DNA of 64,000 bases from G963678445 sp963678445 (GTDB taxonomy: Bacteria; Hydrogenedentota; Hydrogenedentia; Hydrogenedentales; G963678445): assembly GCA_963678445.1 (NCBI GenBank), contig OY782877.1:434001-498000 (forward strand), given 5' to 3'. Position numbers and translations under genes: made by a program. Positions 28,572 to 36,993 of this stretch are shown piece by piece. Position 1 is the first letter of the stretch, and every line of letters starts with the position of its first letter. Under the pieces are notes generated by a model, which worked only from the letters and a program-made list of their open reading frames with translations, ran no database searches and had not been told where the DNA came from.

Positions 28572-28948
28572 TGTTCGTTCTTCCCATTGGATACTTCTTG
28601 CGAAGGTGTTTTTGCTTCTGATTCAGGGATATAGATTATCCGGCCATCTTCCAGTTGATAGGCCACGCCAACCCGTTTCCCCCGACCTTCCCCAGCCGCA
28701 TCGCTCGCCTTGTACTTTTCGATTTCTTCCCCTTTCTTGACGATGATTTCCATCTCTTCCGTTCCCGGATTCTTGACGATAGTCACATCCTCTTGGGTCA
28801 GCATGTCAACCATTTCAAAGCGCACCACAAGCGCTACCATCAGGGCTACTGCGAAAACCATGGCCAGGTCAAAAAGGTTCGCCATACCGCTGAGCGGATC
28901 GTCGTCCTGCCAGTCTTGAAATCCTCTCCTGAGTTTCGATGCTCTCAT
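28568..28948 (-). CDS. hmuV: DUF2149 protein (HmuV-like)
   Basis: This 126-residue protein has the DUF2149 hallmark DPLSGMANLFDLAMVFAVAL (residues about 16-35). One membrane helix (about 26-46) is followed by a small periplasmic domain, as in ExbD-type partners. In hmu operons the DUF2149 protein works next to the ExbB-like channel. It overlaps both neighbours by 4 bp (ATGA junctions), so it is tightly co-translated. Topology and context suggest it forms the stator complex that couples proton flow to work in the periplasm or on HmuS. Confidence 0.9.
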   Translation of the reverse strand: MRASKLRRGFQDWQDDDPLSGMANLFDLAMVFAVALMVALVVRFEMVDMLTQEDVTIVKNPGTEEMEIIVKKGEEIEKYKASDAAGEGRGKRVGVAYQLEDGRIIYIPESEAKTPSQEVSNGKNEQ

Positions 28949-29589
28949 GCCGCTGCCTCCTTGTCTCGACTGTTTTCGTGGTATTGTCGTGTGGCGATCG
29001 ATTCTGACAGAGCCACCTCATGTAAATAGCGCAGAAGTTCGGAGTCGGCTTGTGCCCAACGCTTCTTGAAAAGCTGCACAACCAACCCCACAGCACCGAT
29101 GAAAATCCCCAATACTGTGGTGGAAAAGGCAACCTGCATGTTTGATGCCATTGAGGCAATGTCCCCTGCAGCCAGTCCGACCAGCGCAGGCCCCATGGGG
29201 ATCAGCGTTCCCATCAAACCCAGCATCGGTCCTACACGCATGAGCAGCACAGCCGATTCAATGGAACGGCGAGAGTTCCCCTCAAAGTCGCAAATAATTT
29301 TGTCGCCATGTATTTCATGCCACGCACTTTTTTCCAGCGCAGCCACAGGAGCAAAAAGCGGGGAGTCCGCATGAATTCTTTGGGAGCAGCCCCCATCGCC
29401 AACCTTCCCCTGTTGTGCGGCGTCGGTCAGAAGTTTTCGGGACTCTCGTGCGCGAAGGCGGCGCGCAAATTGGCCATAAAGATCGCCAATCAGCGCCAGT
29501 GACCAGCCAAAGCAAAGTAAAAGTAAAAGAATGACCGGCACCAGCATGCCGGTTGACAGCCAGTAAAGAACATTGGTTAACATGGACAT
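28945..29589 (-). CDS. hmuU: MotA/TolQ/ExbB proton channel family protein (HmuU-like)
   Basis: This 214-residue protein has three predicted membrane helices (about 8-30, 120-145 and 160-185) and the family signature PMLGLMGTLIPMGPAL with FSTTVLGIFIGAVGL. ExbB/TolQ proteins form pentameric proton channels around ExbD/TolR-type helices. Here the next gene, DUF2149, probably supplies that partner. The 4-bp overlap supports a stoichiometric complex. In this operon it would drive heme or metal handling rather than flagella. High confidence for the family, inferred for the substrate. Confidence 0.92.
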   Translation of the reverse strand: MSMLTNVLYWLSTGMLVPVILLLLLCFGWSLALIGDLYGQFARRLRARESRKLLTDAAQQGKVGDGGCSQRIHADSPLFAPVAALEKSAWHEIHGDKIICDFEGNSRRSIESAVLLMRVGPMLGLMGTLIPMGPALVGLAAGDIASMASNMQVAFSTTVLGIFIGAVGLVVQLFKKRWAQADSELLRYLHEVALSESIATRQYHENSRDKEAAA

Positions 29590-29621
29590 AACTTAGATTT
29601 CCTTCTCGTGTTTCGGTCGCG

Positions 29622-30524
29622 CTAATGGCGAGCGGATGACCGCTGTTTTGAATAGAGAACCCTACCCGCAACAAACAAGCTCGTAAGCAGTGCAAATGCA
29701 AGCGTTGCAGGTCCGTTTACTTGTATGGCGCTTGCGGGAGGAGGGGTGTTTGAAAAGAGTTGGGGGATGAACATTGCCGTCATCAGCAATAGAAAGGCCA
29801 ATAACATTACGCCGTCGAGACGCAACCGCCATTGCCTGATAACCAGGCGTAGCAGCAACGCCACTACGCATAATCCAACGAACAATCCTGCGGAATACGA
29901 CAAGGTAAGTCCCCACAAATCCACTCCTGTTGCAGTGTGGAGAAAATGCATATGTACCCCTGCGATGGCGGCGACACCTGCAGGGGATAACAGTGCCCAG
30001 AATGGGGTTACCAAACGTGTAATAAGTGTGTTTTTCGTATTTTTACGCCGCCGCGCCGCCGCGATCTTCTGAAAGCGGTATGGCAGCCAGGGCCAAAGTA
30101 GTACGCCCACAAGAGAAAGTAGCGTCAATCCCCGGAACCATTGTCCCTGAAGAAACGTACTTATGAGAAAGGAAACTAAGACGCTTGTCAGCACGACGGT
30201 ATACATGGAGGTGCCGACTAAAAGCTTTTCGCGCGTGGCTGACGTGGAATCCGCATGCACAAGCATAACCGCAGCCACTAGCAGCAGACTCAAGATAGCT
30301 TCCAGCGCGAGCAAGGTCGAAAAGGTGCATAGCGTTGCATCGCTACGCAGCAATTGCTCCACCTCAAGCAAACTTGCCCGCACCGCAAAGGGATACAGCA
30401 CCACGGGGGTAAGGGAAACCAACAGGGCCGCTGGCAGGATTTCCCACAGTCTTTCAACCAGACTCAGTTTTAGCCCGCATAGTAACAATGCAGGTGCCAA
30501 TATACACCACAGCAACAAAGTCAT
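29622..30524 (-). CDS. Multi-pass membrane protein (HmuT position)
   Basis: This 300-residue integral membrane protein has about eight hydrophobic segments and no recognised catalytic motif. It is the first of the tightly spaced set that leads to the ExbB-like gene (32-bp gap). Its place matches the poorly described multi-pass protein encoded with HmuU/HmuV homologues, so an hmuT-like assignment rests on position, not sequence. A His-containing segment (VHMHFLHTATG, about 190) lies next to a helix and could bind metal or heme, which is speculative. Confidence 0.75.
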   Translation of the reverse strand: MTLLLWCILAPALLLCGLKLSLVERLWEILPAALLVSLTPVVLYPFAVRASLLEVEQLLRSDATLCTFSTLLALEAILSLLLVAAVMLVHADSTSATREKLLVGTSMYTVVLTSVLVSFLISTFLQGQWFRGLTLLSLVGVLLWPWLPYRFQKIAAARRRKNTKNTLITRLVTPFWALLSPAGVAAIAGVHMHFLHTATGVDLWGLTLSYSAGLFVGLCVVALLLRLVIRQWRLRLDGVMLLAFLLLMTAMFIPQLFSNTPPPASAIQVNGPATLAFALLTSLFVAGRVLYSKQRSSARH

Positions 30525-30544
30525 ACTCAGTTCACTCCCGTTCC

Positions 30545-31399
30545 TTACTTTGCAAAGGCACCCTGACGCTGATCGTCAAATGGAAAATCACCGGGATACT
30601 TAAAAAACTCAACATGTCCATCAAGGAAAAGGACATTCCCACCACCGGGAATATGACTGAATTCACTGATTCTGAAGTCGCTCTCCGTCATCGGTACGCG
30701 AAAACGAACGCTATCGTGCATTACTTTAATTTCAGATTCCGCCTGAACTGCAGCCGCCGGATTGTTAATATCCGTGATAAGAAAGCGTCCAATACCCGTG
30801 CGTAAGCGATAGAGCATTTCACCCGCATGCCCATGCAAATCACTTTGCGCATCGGTAACAGTCCAATTTTCTTCCCGAAGTTCGATATCCAATGCTTCCG
30901 TGGTCCCCATCCAGTTATACGGCGGCATCGCAGCCGTCACAGCCCAGGCCATGTACCAACTGTAGTCCTGCATTACCCAACCTTTGTACTGATAGCAGGC
31001 ATCATTGAAGTGTTCCAGAACAATTTTTCCCTCTTCATCCACCCAACGGTCCCAACGCCCCTCATCATCCTGCTCTGGTGTACCCGCCTCCATCACCACA
31101 CTCGCATCGATATCGGAAGGGCATACAAGCACTTCAAGATCCGTCAGATATTCCGGGTAAACCGCAGACAGTTCAAAGGTATTTATTGCCCACATCCCCT
31201 GACGACGCGGCAATTTTCCATGGTGTTCACTCGAATACATGGAAAAAACCATTCCCATCTGCTTCAGGTTGTTTTGACAGCTCGCACGGCGGGCAGCCTC
31301 CCGCGCACGCGCAAGCGCAGGCAACAAAATGGCGGCAAGAATGCCAATAATGGCAATCACCACCAGTAGTTCGATCAAGGTGAAGCCACTTTTTTTCAT
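30545..31399 (-). CDS. Prepilin-like protein with H-X9-DG-type C-terminus
   Basis: This protein of about 284 residues begins with a type IV prepilin-like signal, KKSGFTLIELLVVIAIIG, cut after Gly and followed by Glu5 of the mature protein. A helical spine with ARAREAARRASCQNNLKQMG comes next. The C-terminus carries the Planctomycetes/Hydrogenedentes-type H-x-x-GGGN-x-LFLDGHVEFF motif (here ten residues lie between His and DG). Such proteins are pseudopilins of unknown purpose. I chose the ATG at 31399 because the leader starts there and GAGGA lies eight bases upstream; the frame extends to 31486. Its stop is only 20 bp before the Hmu-like operon, so it may be the operon's first gene. Confidence 0.88.
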   Translation of the reverse strand: MKKSGFTLIELLVVIAIIGILAAILLPALARAREAARRASCQNNLKQMGMVFSMYSSEHHGKLPRRQGMWAINTFELSAVYPEYLTDLEVLVCPSDIDASVVMEAGTPEQDDEGRWDRWVDEEGKIVLEHFNDACYQYKGWVMQDYSWYMAWAVTAAMPPYNWMGTTEALDIELREENWTVTDAQSDLHGHAGEMLYRLRTGIGRFLITDINNPAAAVQAESEIKVMHDSVRFRVPMTESDFRISEFSHIPGGGNVLFLDGHVEFFKYPGDFPFDDQRQGAFAK

Positions 31400-31530
31400 T
31401 GTATGTATCCTCAGTTTTTTATAATTCATTCTTTTTGAAAGAGGAATTAAACAAATTCTTTCCTTGTTAGAAACTGTAGAAATCAATTCTTTCTATGCTG
31501 ACGCAGGCTCATACTGACGTCTTGGCATGT

Positions 31531-31560
31531 GCCCGGGAGTTCTTCAAAGGACTCCCGGGC
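31531..31560 (-). terminator. Strong hairpin, possible terminator
   Basis: GCCCGGGAGT and ACTCCCGGGC form a perfect 10-bp GC-rich stem with a 10-base loop. It lies 46 bp after the LamG-like gene and before the prepilin-like gene. No U-tract follows on either strand, so it may attenuate or protect RNA rather than terminate alone. Confidence 0.5.
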
Positions 31561-31605
31561 CTACAAAGATGAAGGGGTGTGATTAAATTGACCACCAGGC
31601 CAATT

Positions 31606-33075
31606 TTATTCGTGTGAAAACAGGCTTCGACGCAGTAGATAGATAGCGCCGGCAATTGCAAGGAATGCTGCTGTCAGGGTTAGTCCCATTTTGTTCGTAG
31701 CGGGCACCTCTGCATCGGGACCAAAAGGATATTGGTCGTTGACCGTGTACATCGGCGTTCCTTCAACCTCAATGTGGCTCACGCCCATATCGAGAAACGC
31801 CAACACGTCGAACTTTGCCGTTCCCTCACTATCGTCTGCCGTAGCATCCCCAAGCGGATCTGACAAATCAACCGAGGCCAGCGTGCTAAAATCATCTTCC
31901 AGGCCACTGGTTGCATACTGCCAAGTGAGGATATTGCCATTGCGGGTAATGCGCATGGCCGTAGGCGCCGACATCAGCGTAGCGCTGCTGTATTCGGTAC
32001 CGCCCATCATGCCACGCGAGGCTTTTATCTGAAGCGGCATCCCCGACGGGCTTCCTGCTTTATACAGCATGATGTAGTCAAAACCATTGACCACGACCGA
32101 AATGCCTGCAAAACCCATTGGGAACGTGGGCGTGCCGATATAGCTCAGATACACGGTGTAGCTAAAATCACCCACAGGGATATCTTCCAGATAACCGCCT
32201 TTTCGTGGAAGCGTGAAATACGGACTTCCGGTAAGATGTATCACGCCTTCCTCATACGTCACCCCCTCCTCCTCAATCTTTACTCCATCACGCGCATCCG
32301 TGTATTGAGCGACGCCATAGCCACTCAACACATCCTCGCCTTCCGTTTCGCCCTCAGCTTCTCCTTCATTCGGAGTTTCCCCCTCGCTTTCACCTTCCGT
32401 GCTCGTTTGGTCAAGATCAGGCACCATCGGTCCTGTTACCTCAATGCTGGAAAGTACGGTATTCACGCTGCTCCACATGATTTGGTAGGTAACGGATGCG
32501 CTCGCATCGGCTCCCAGTGCAAGGCTATCCCCTGTTTGGTACGGCATCATTGGGGAGTAGGTGTATTCAAAATAGAGCGTACCGCTTTCCCGGCGAATAC
32601 GGACGGCAGCAGGCATCTGGCTGACTGAAACCGGATCGCCAAAGGATTTCGACAGGGAGGGTTTGCCTTCTTTTGCGTGACCACCTGTTGCCCGCATCGA
32701 AAGCACACCGTCTTTGCTGCCATACAACCAACCATAGGTGTTGCCATTGATCGACAGTATAGGGCCGCAAAACATCGTGTTGGAGCTAGGGGTAGGCGAT
32801 ACGCTTGCAAAACTCCACGTATAGGTAAAATCGCCAGGACCACCAACAAGGCTTTCCGTGGCTCCCGGTAAATCCACAGAGACCATAAAGTCCGCAGCTA
32901 TGTGGATACCGTCTTCAGCATGCGAAACTTTTGCATGTTCGATCTGTATCGCATCCGAGGAATCGGTGTACAGAGCCGTTCCCGCCGTCGCATCGACGGA
33001 GAAGCCAACAAACGAAAGAACGGAGACAACGGATACTAATGTGAAAATGGATTTCGGAAATCGCTTCGTTTCCAT
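31606..33075 (-). CDS. Secreted protein with two LamG-like repeats, EGE linker and C-terminal anchor
   Basis: This protein of about 489 residues has a signal peptide (ending near VDATAG). It then has two homologous beta-rich domains (about 35-240 and 275-450). Both start with YTD-x-x-D-x-x-x-IE and end with a V-S-x-IEV-x-G phrase, so they arose by duplication. An acidic Glu-Gly-rich linker (about 245-270) separates them. The C-terminus is a short PATN motif, a hydrophobic helix and RRSLFSHE, like PEP-CTERM-type sorting tails. The Met at 33075 begins the signal peptide; the frame extends to 33279. It is upstream of the prepilin-like gene on the same strand. Role: surface adhesin or binding protein; ligand unknown. 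Confidence 0.82.
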   Translation of the reverse strand: METKRFPKSIFTLVSVVSVLSFVGFSVDATAGTALYTDSSDAIQIEHAKVSHAEDGIHIAADFMVSVDLPGATESLVGGPGDFTYTWSFASVSPTPSSNTMFCGPILSINGNTYGWLYGSKDGVLSMRATGGHAKEGKPSLSKSFGDPVSVSQMPAAVRIRRESGTLYFEYTYSPMMPYQTGDSLALGADASASVTYQIMWSSVNTVLSSIEVTGPMVPDLDQTSTEGESEGETPNEGEAEGETEGEDVLSGYGVAQYTDARDGVKIEEEGVTYEEGVIHLTGSPYFTLPRKGGYLEDIPVGDFSYTVYLSYIGTPTFPMGFAGISVVVNGFDYIMLYKAGSPSGMPLQIKASRGMMGGTEYSSATLMSAPTAMRITRNGNILTWQYATSGLEDDFSTLASVDLSDPLGDATADDSEGTAKFDVLAFLDMGVSHIEVEGTPMYTVNDQYPFGPDAEVPATNKMGLTLTAAFLAIAGAIYLLRRSLFSHE

Positions 33076-33626
33076 GATACAATTAAATTCCTCTGGGTTT
33101 GGCGGGAAACATGCTTCTGTTTGATTGGCGTCAGTAGAGTGTGTTTCCTGCCAGGCCTTTTTTATTTCCCCATCGCAATGTCTATCTGAACGATGGGCCG
33201 TATGTTGTTTTGCACTGCTAAGTAGATCTTTTTCTTTCCCTCCCATTGCTGTAGTTGTTCGGAATACACATCCATTCAAAAAAAAACCGGTTACGCCTAA
33301 AACCAGGCTGAATCCCTCGTTACAATCCGCGACGCACAGCCCAATTAGATGTGGAAAATTTCAAGTAACAACAAAATTTTCCCCAGGCTAAATTTCAAGA
33401 GCTAAAAAAACAGCAAACTTAAAAACAAAATACCGGGATGTCTTGACGCAAATGGATTACGCAACAGCCCCAAATCTTATACAGGTCTTCCTAAGTTAGC
33501 TGAGGCTAATAATAACACCGGCACAAATCCATTGCAAGCTTTTAATTTAGGGCACAAATAGCCTGGTTTTTTGGGAAAAGCGACTACAGATTAAACGACG
33601 ACGAGAAGTATTTGCGAAGCTGGTGT
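33076..33626. other. AT-rich intergenic region upstream of the LamG-like gene
   Basis: This 551-bp region separates the metallophosphoesterase stop (33627) from the LamG-like start. It contains an AT-rich inverted repeat (GGAAAATTT at 33353 with AAATTTTCC ending at 33382) and a small TTAGC/GCTAA hairpin near 33495-33510. It must carry the promoter of the leftward gene. I see no riboswitch or coding potential. Confidence 0.5.
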
Positions 33627-34514
33627 TTATTTTTTGGGGTTGGGAGGCGCATTCTTGATCGGACGATACTCATGCTGCAGAGTGCCGTCGGGCTGAATAT
33701 GCCAAAGGCGAAAACCACGGGGAGCGCCGTCAAAATTCTTGCTCGTGGTGGCGGAGGAGACAACAGGAATGCCTTTGTATTGAGTGATGTTGTTTCGATG
33801 CAGGTGGCCAGAAAGAAATGCCTTTACCCCGTATTGGGTAGCGAGATGCAGAATCTCCATGCGTTTTTTAGGGGGCAGGTTGAAGTATTCCCCGGGTTCT
33901 TTGGCGGATTTGATAAAGGGGGGATAATGACTGACAACAAAACAAGACTGTTGATCGCGGTGGGCCTGTTGCAGGGTTTGGGTAAACCATTCTTGATGCG
34001 CTTGGGAGTATTTCGGGATGTCGTTTATCCAAAGAGAGGTGTTGGCGAATAGAAAGGCATAGCCTTTGTGTCGGATGGTGTAGTAGTCCTTATAAACAAG
34101 GCGATTGTAGCGCAAGATGCGTTCGGGTTGGGCGTCGTTTCCAACATCATGATTGCCCGGCACACAGTAGCAGGGCATGGCAAACCCTTCTTTTATCGTG
34201 TTGAAATCTTCAAAGGCCTTGTCGTCATCGGTCTTGTTGATAAGATCGCCGCAGATGATGACAAAGTCGGGTTGAAGCGCATTGATTTGTTCCACTGCCA
34301 AACGGAAACTTGTTACATCCTCCTCATAGCGCCCCATCCCCAGTTGCGTGTCGCAAAGTTGCACAAAAGAGAAGCGGTCCAGTTGTGCTTTCCTCTCCCT
34401 GCTATCGGTCAATGTCCCAACGCTACTGCCTTCTGAAAATGCACCTGCCTGAAGGGTAAGGGCGAGAAAAAGCAGAAGCAGCGTGAGTGAGGTGCAGATA
34501 AGGTTGGAACGCAT
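33627..34514 (-). CDS. Secreted metallophosphoesterase (calcineurin-like)
   Basis: This 295-residue protein has a signal peptide (about 1-25). The calcineurin-like two-metal motifs are all present: VQLCDTQLG (a variant of D-x-H, with Gln in place of His), CGDLIN (GDxxN), PGNHDVGND (GNHD), VSHYPPF and SGHLHRNN (GHxH). The layout resembles CPPED1-like phosphatases. Gln for His in the first motif is a known variation in that group. It would hydrolyse a phosphoester or pyrophosphate outside the cytoplasm. AGGAG precedes the ATG. It lies 12 bp after the sulfatase-like gene and is probably co-transcribed with it. Confidence 0.9.
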   Translation of the reverse strand: MRSNLICTSLTLLLLFLALTLQAGAFSEGSSVGTLTDSRERKAQLDRFSFVQLCDTQLGMGRYEEDVTSFRLAVEQINALQPDFVIICGDLINKTDDDKAFEDFNTIKEGFAMPCYCVPGNHDVGNDAQPERILRYNRLVYKDYYTIRHKGYAFLFANTSLWINDIPKYSQAHQEWFTQTLQQAHRDQQSCFVVSHYPPFIKSAKEPGEYFNLPPKKRMEILHLATQYGVKAFLSGHLHRNNITQYKGIPVVSSATTSKNFDGAPRGFRLWHIQPDGTLQHEYRPIKNAPPNPKK

Positions 34515-34526
34515 GGTGACTATCTC

Positions 34527-36695
34527 CTAGGGCAAAGGTTGTGCTGCGGATACGGGCTGTTCCTGTAAATAAACGCGCAGGCGTTTTTCTAGTTTTTCTG
34601 CAAGAGAAGGGTGCTCGCTGAAATTGTCGCGTCGCTTCAGTTTCAGACGATAGCGGTCCATGTTGAGGAATTGAAGCGGTTCCTCGCCTGCCAGATGCTC
34701 ACGGGCAAAGGGACTGAGGCCGGATTGCCAGGTATAGCGCCAGGATTTGGTGCGCAGGGAAAGGGCCAACGGTTCTCCCTGCATGGAGATCGAATCACGC
34801 AGGGGAATCGTGTCCAGCAGATGGATGTCGGAAAGAGGTTGCGGAACGGTGGCCCCCGTCAAAGCAAGTACCGTCGGCGCAACATCTTCAAGACGAATGG
34901 GGGTAATGCGTTTGCGGGGAAGCTGGTTGGGCGCAAGGATAAACAGGGGAACGCGTAGCGCACCTTCCATAAGGCTACGCTTCGCCTTACCGCCCCGTCG
35001 CCAGGAAACACGTCCCGGTTCCGTAAAATCAAAGCCATTGGTAGAGGTAAGCACCAGACAGGTGTGACGCATGACGGGTAAGCTTTGGAGCTTTTCAAGG
35101 AATGCGCCCAATTGTTGGTCCACATTGGCAAGCGCCGTATCGTAAATATCCAGGGAGGTAGGTGTACGTCCCTGCCCAAGGAAACCTTCGCCGTATCGAG
35201 CCAGCCGCATGGGATGTTCCAATTCACGCAGGCGCAGGAAAAGGAAAAATGGGGTACTGGTATGGTTTTCAATCCACTGTTCCGCTTTATCCAGTGTTAC
35301 CTGCACTCCCTCGGGAACAGGCTGCGAAATTTTTCCCGGGACGGCCTGCTTCTGTCTATGCGCAGGGTAGACTGTGTTGAATAATTCAAAGCCACGCTCA
35401 AAGCCACTACCATAGAAAAGGTCGTTCTGAAGCGGTGAATCGCCTTCGGTGAACGCCATGGTGACATAATTCTTCTGTTGTAAGGCCTGCGCAAGGGTGT
35501 GTATATGTGGCGGAAGTATGCCCTGGTATTTTCCAAGATAGCCATGCGTGAGGGGTGAGACCCCCGTCAGCAAAGTCATACAGGAGGCTGCGACTTCCGG
35601 TGCAGGGACGAATGCGTTGGAATAGGTGATGGCTTGTTCGGCGAGCTTGTCCAGTAGCGGCGTCGTTTCCCGCTCACAGCCCAACGCATGAACACGCTCT
35701 GCGGCCAGGCCTTCTACCGCAATAAGGATAATGTTAGGCGGCGTATCTTGTTGACGCTTTGCATGCGCCCAAGGTCCCGAAAAAAGAAGTTTGTGCTGCG
35801 AAGTCGCCGCAGGACGCAACCCGGTCATGGTAACCCACTGCGCTTCCTGCTGTGCCGTCCACATTAGCGTACAAGCGCTTACATCCTCATCCAATAACTC
35901 GTCAGGAATATGCAATTCCGTCCACCCATTCGGATCGAGGCTAAGCGGAAGCACTGTGCTGCTCCGCCTGTGCCCGCTTTGAATAGTAAGCGTGATATAG
36001 GCCTCCTGAAGCGGCTCCTCCGTTTCCGGCTCATTGGCCCAGCGCAACGTAAGGTGATGTTGGGTTTTCCCACTAAGGTCAAGGGTATAAAACGCCCCCT
36101 CACCAAGAGGGCGCGCCATGCTAAAAGTATCCCCAACACAATAACTTTGTGATTCTTCAAGGGGAACAAAGCGGTTTTGATTCAGCGCAGCCTGCCATTC
36201 CGTGACCGTATAACTGACACCAAATGCGCTGAGCAGACAGGCCGCAATCCAGCCAAGTGCACCCAATCGTCCCGATTCCGGAGCTTGTGTAGCAGCAAAT
36301 AACGTGACCAGTTTGATGGCCACATGGGTAGCCCCAAAAAGCGCAAGGCATACAAAATCGCTAAAATCAAGGAAATCCCGCAGAAACGACGGTAAGCTTT
36401 TATCCGGCACAAAAGGGATATCGATATCAAGGAGAAGGAGTATCAGAAAAAGGGCCGCCGCATGCGAACACATCTCGAAGAAAAGCGGCGAAAAACTGCG
36501 GGTAGGTTTGAGCAGGCGCAACAGGGTGACATACGCGAGTTCTACGCACAGGTACACGCAAGCAATCCCGACTGCAACAAGCAGTCCCGTGCGAAAATCG
36601 GGAACAAAACCGGCACTGGCCAGAAAACGGCGTCCGGTGACCCCAACAAGGCCAGCGGAAAGGCCTAATGACAAAATGTACAGCGGTAAGAACAA
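34527..36695 (-). CDS. Membrane sulfatase-superfamily protein lacking the C/S-x-P-x-R motif
   Basis: This 722-residue protein has about four N-terminal membrane helices (1-175), a beta-rich middle region (about 185-310) and a sulfatase-superfamily domain (about 325-650). The domain opens with NIILIAVEGL, where an Asp metal ligand is usual, and ends with SLRTKSWRYTW. The segment equivalent to the formylglycine site reads PEVAASCMTLLTG, with no C/S-x-P-x-R, so ordinary sulfatase activity is doubtful. A phosphoethanolamine- or phosphoglycerol-transferase-like role, or loss of activity, is possible. Translation starts at a TTG preceded by AAGGA. It pairs with the metallophosphoesterase gene. Confidence 0.8.
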   Translation of the reverse strand: MFLPLYILSLGLSAGLVGVTGRRFLASAGFVPDFRTGLLVAVGIACVYLCVELAYVTLLRLLKPTRSFSPLFFEMCSHAAALFLILLLLDIDIPFVPDKSLPSFLRDFLDFSDFVCLALFGATHVAIKLVTLFAATQAPESGRLGALGWIAACLLSAFGVSYTVTEWQAALNQNRFVPLEESQSYCVGDTFSMARPLGEGAFYTLDLSGKTQHHLTLRWANEPETEEPLQEAYITLTIQSGHRRSSTVLPLSLDPNGWTELHIPDELLDEDVSACTLMWTAQQEAQWVTMTGLRPAATSQHKLLFSGPWAHAKRQQDTPPNIILIAVEGLAAERVHALGCERETTPLLDKLAEQAITYSNAFVPAPEVAASCMTLLTGVSPLTHGYLGKYQGILPPHIHTLAQALQQKNYVTMAFTEGDSPLQNDLFYGSGFERGFELFNTVYPAHRQKQAVPGKISQPVPEGVQVTLDKAEQWIENHTSTPFFLFLRLRELEHPMRLARYGEGFLGQGRTPTSLDIYDTALANVDQQLGAFLEKLQSLPVMRHTCLVLTSTNGFDFTEPGRVSWRRGGKAKRSLMEGALRVPLFILAPNQLPRKRITPIRLEDVAPTVLALTGATVPQPLSDIHLLDTIPLRDSISMQGEPLALSLRTKSWRYTWQSGLSPFAREHLAGEEPLQFLNMDRYRLKLKRRDNFSEHPSLAEKLEKRLRVYLQEQPVSAAQPLP

Positions 36696-36993
36696 ACCTT
36701 TTTCCTTGCATACCCATTAGAATGGTGTTGTGCTTTATTTTCAAAAGGGACTTGCGATGTTATAGGTCAAATGGAGCGCTAAAAACAACTCCGCATGGAA
36801 TTGTATATCGGCGTAAGCCATCAGGCGACATAGATTTCCTTTCGGTAGCTCTGGTATCATCCGGTAGTAGTTTTGTGCAGCGTAGAAAAGCCGGAACAGA
36901 TGTAATACGAGCGTTTCGGGTGCGCTGCTTGCCCCAATTTTCGGTATGGACAGCGTTTTCAGTAGTGAAGATGCGGATAAGGGTTGGTTTTTC

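Noticed and set aside
33076..33626. Cobalamin or heme-responsive riboswitch upstream of the surface-protein genes
   Set aside because: I looked for conserved cobalamin boxes and a long structured leader and saw only short AT-rich inverted repeats.
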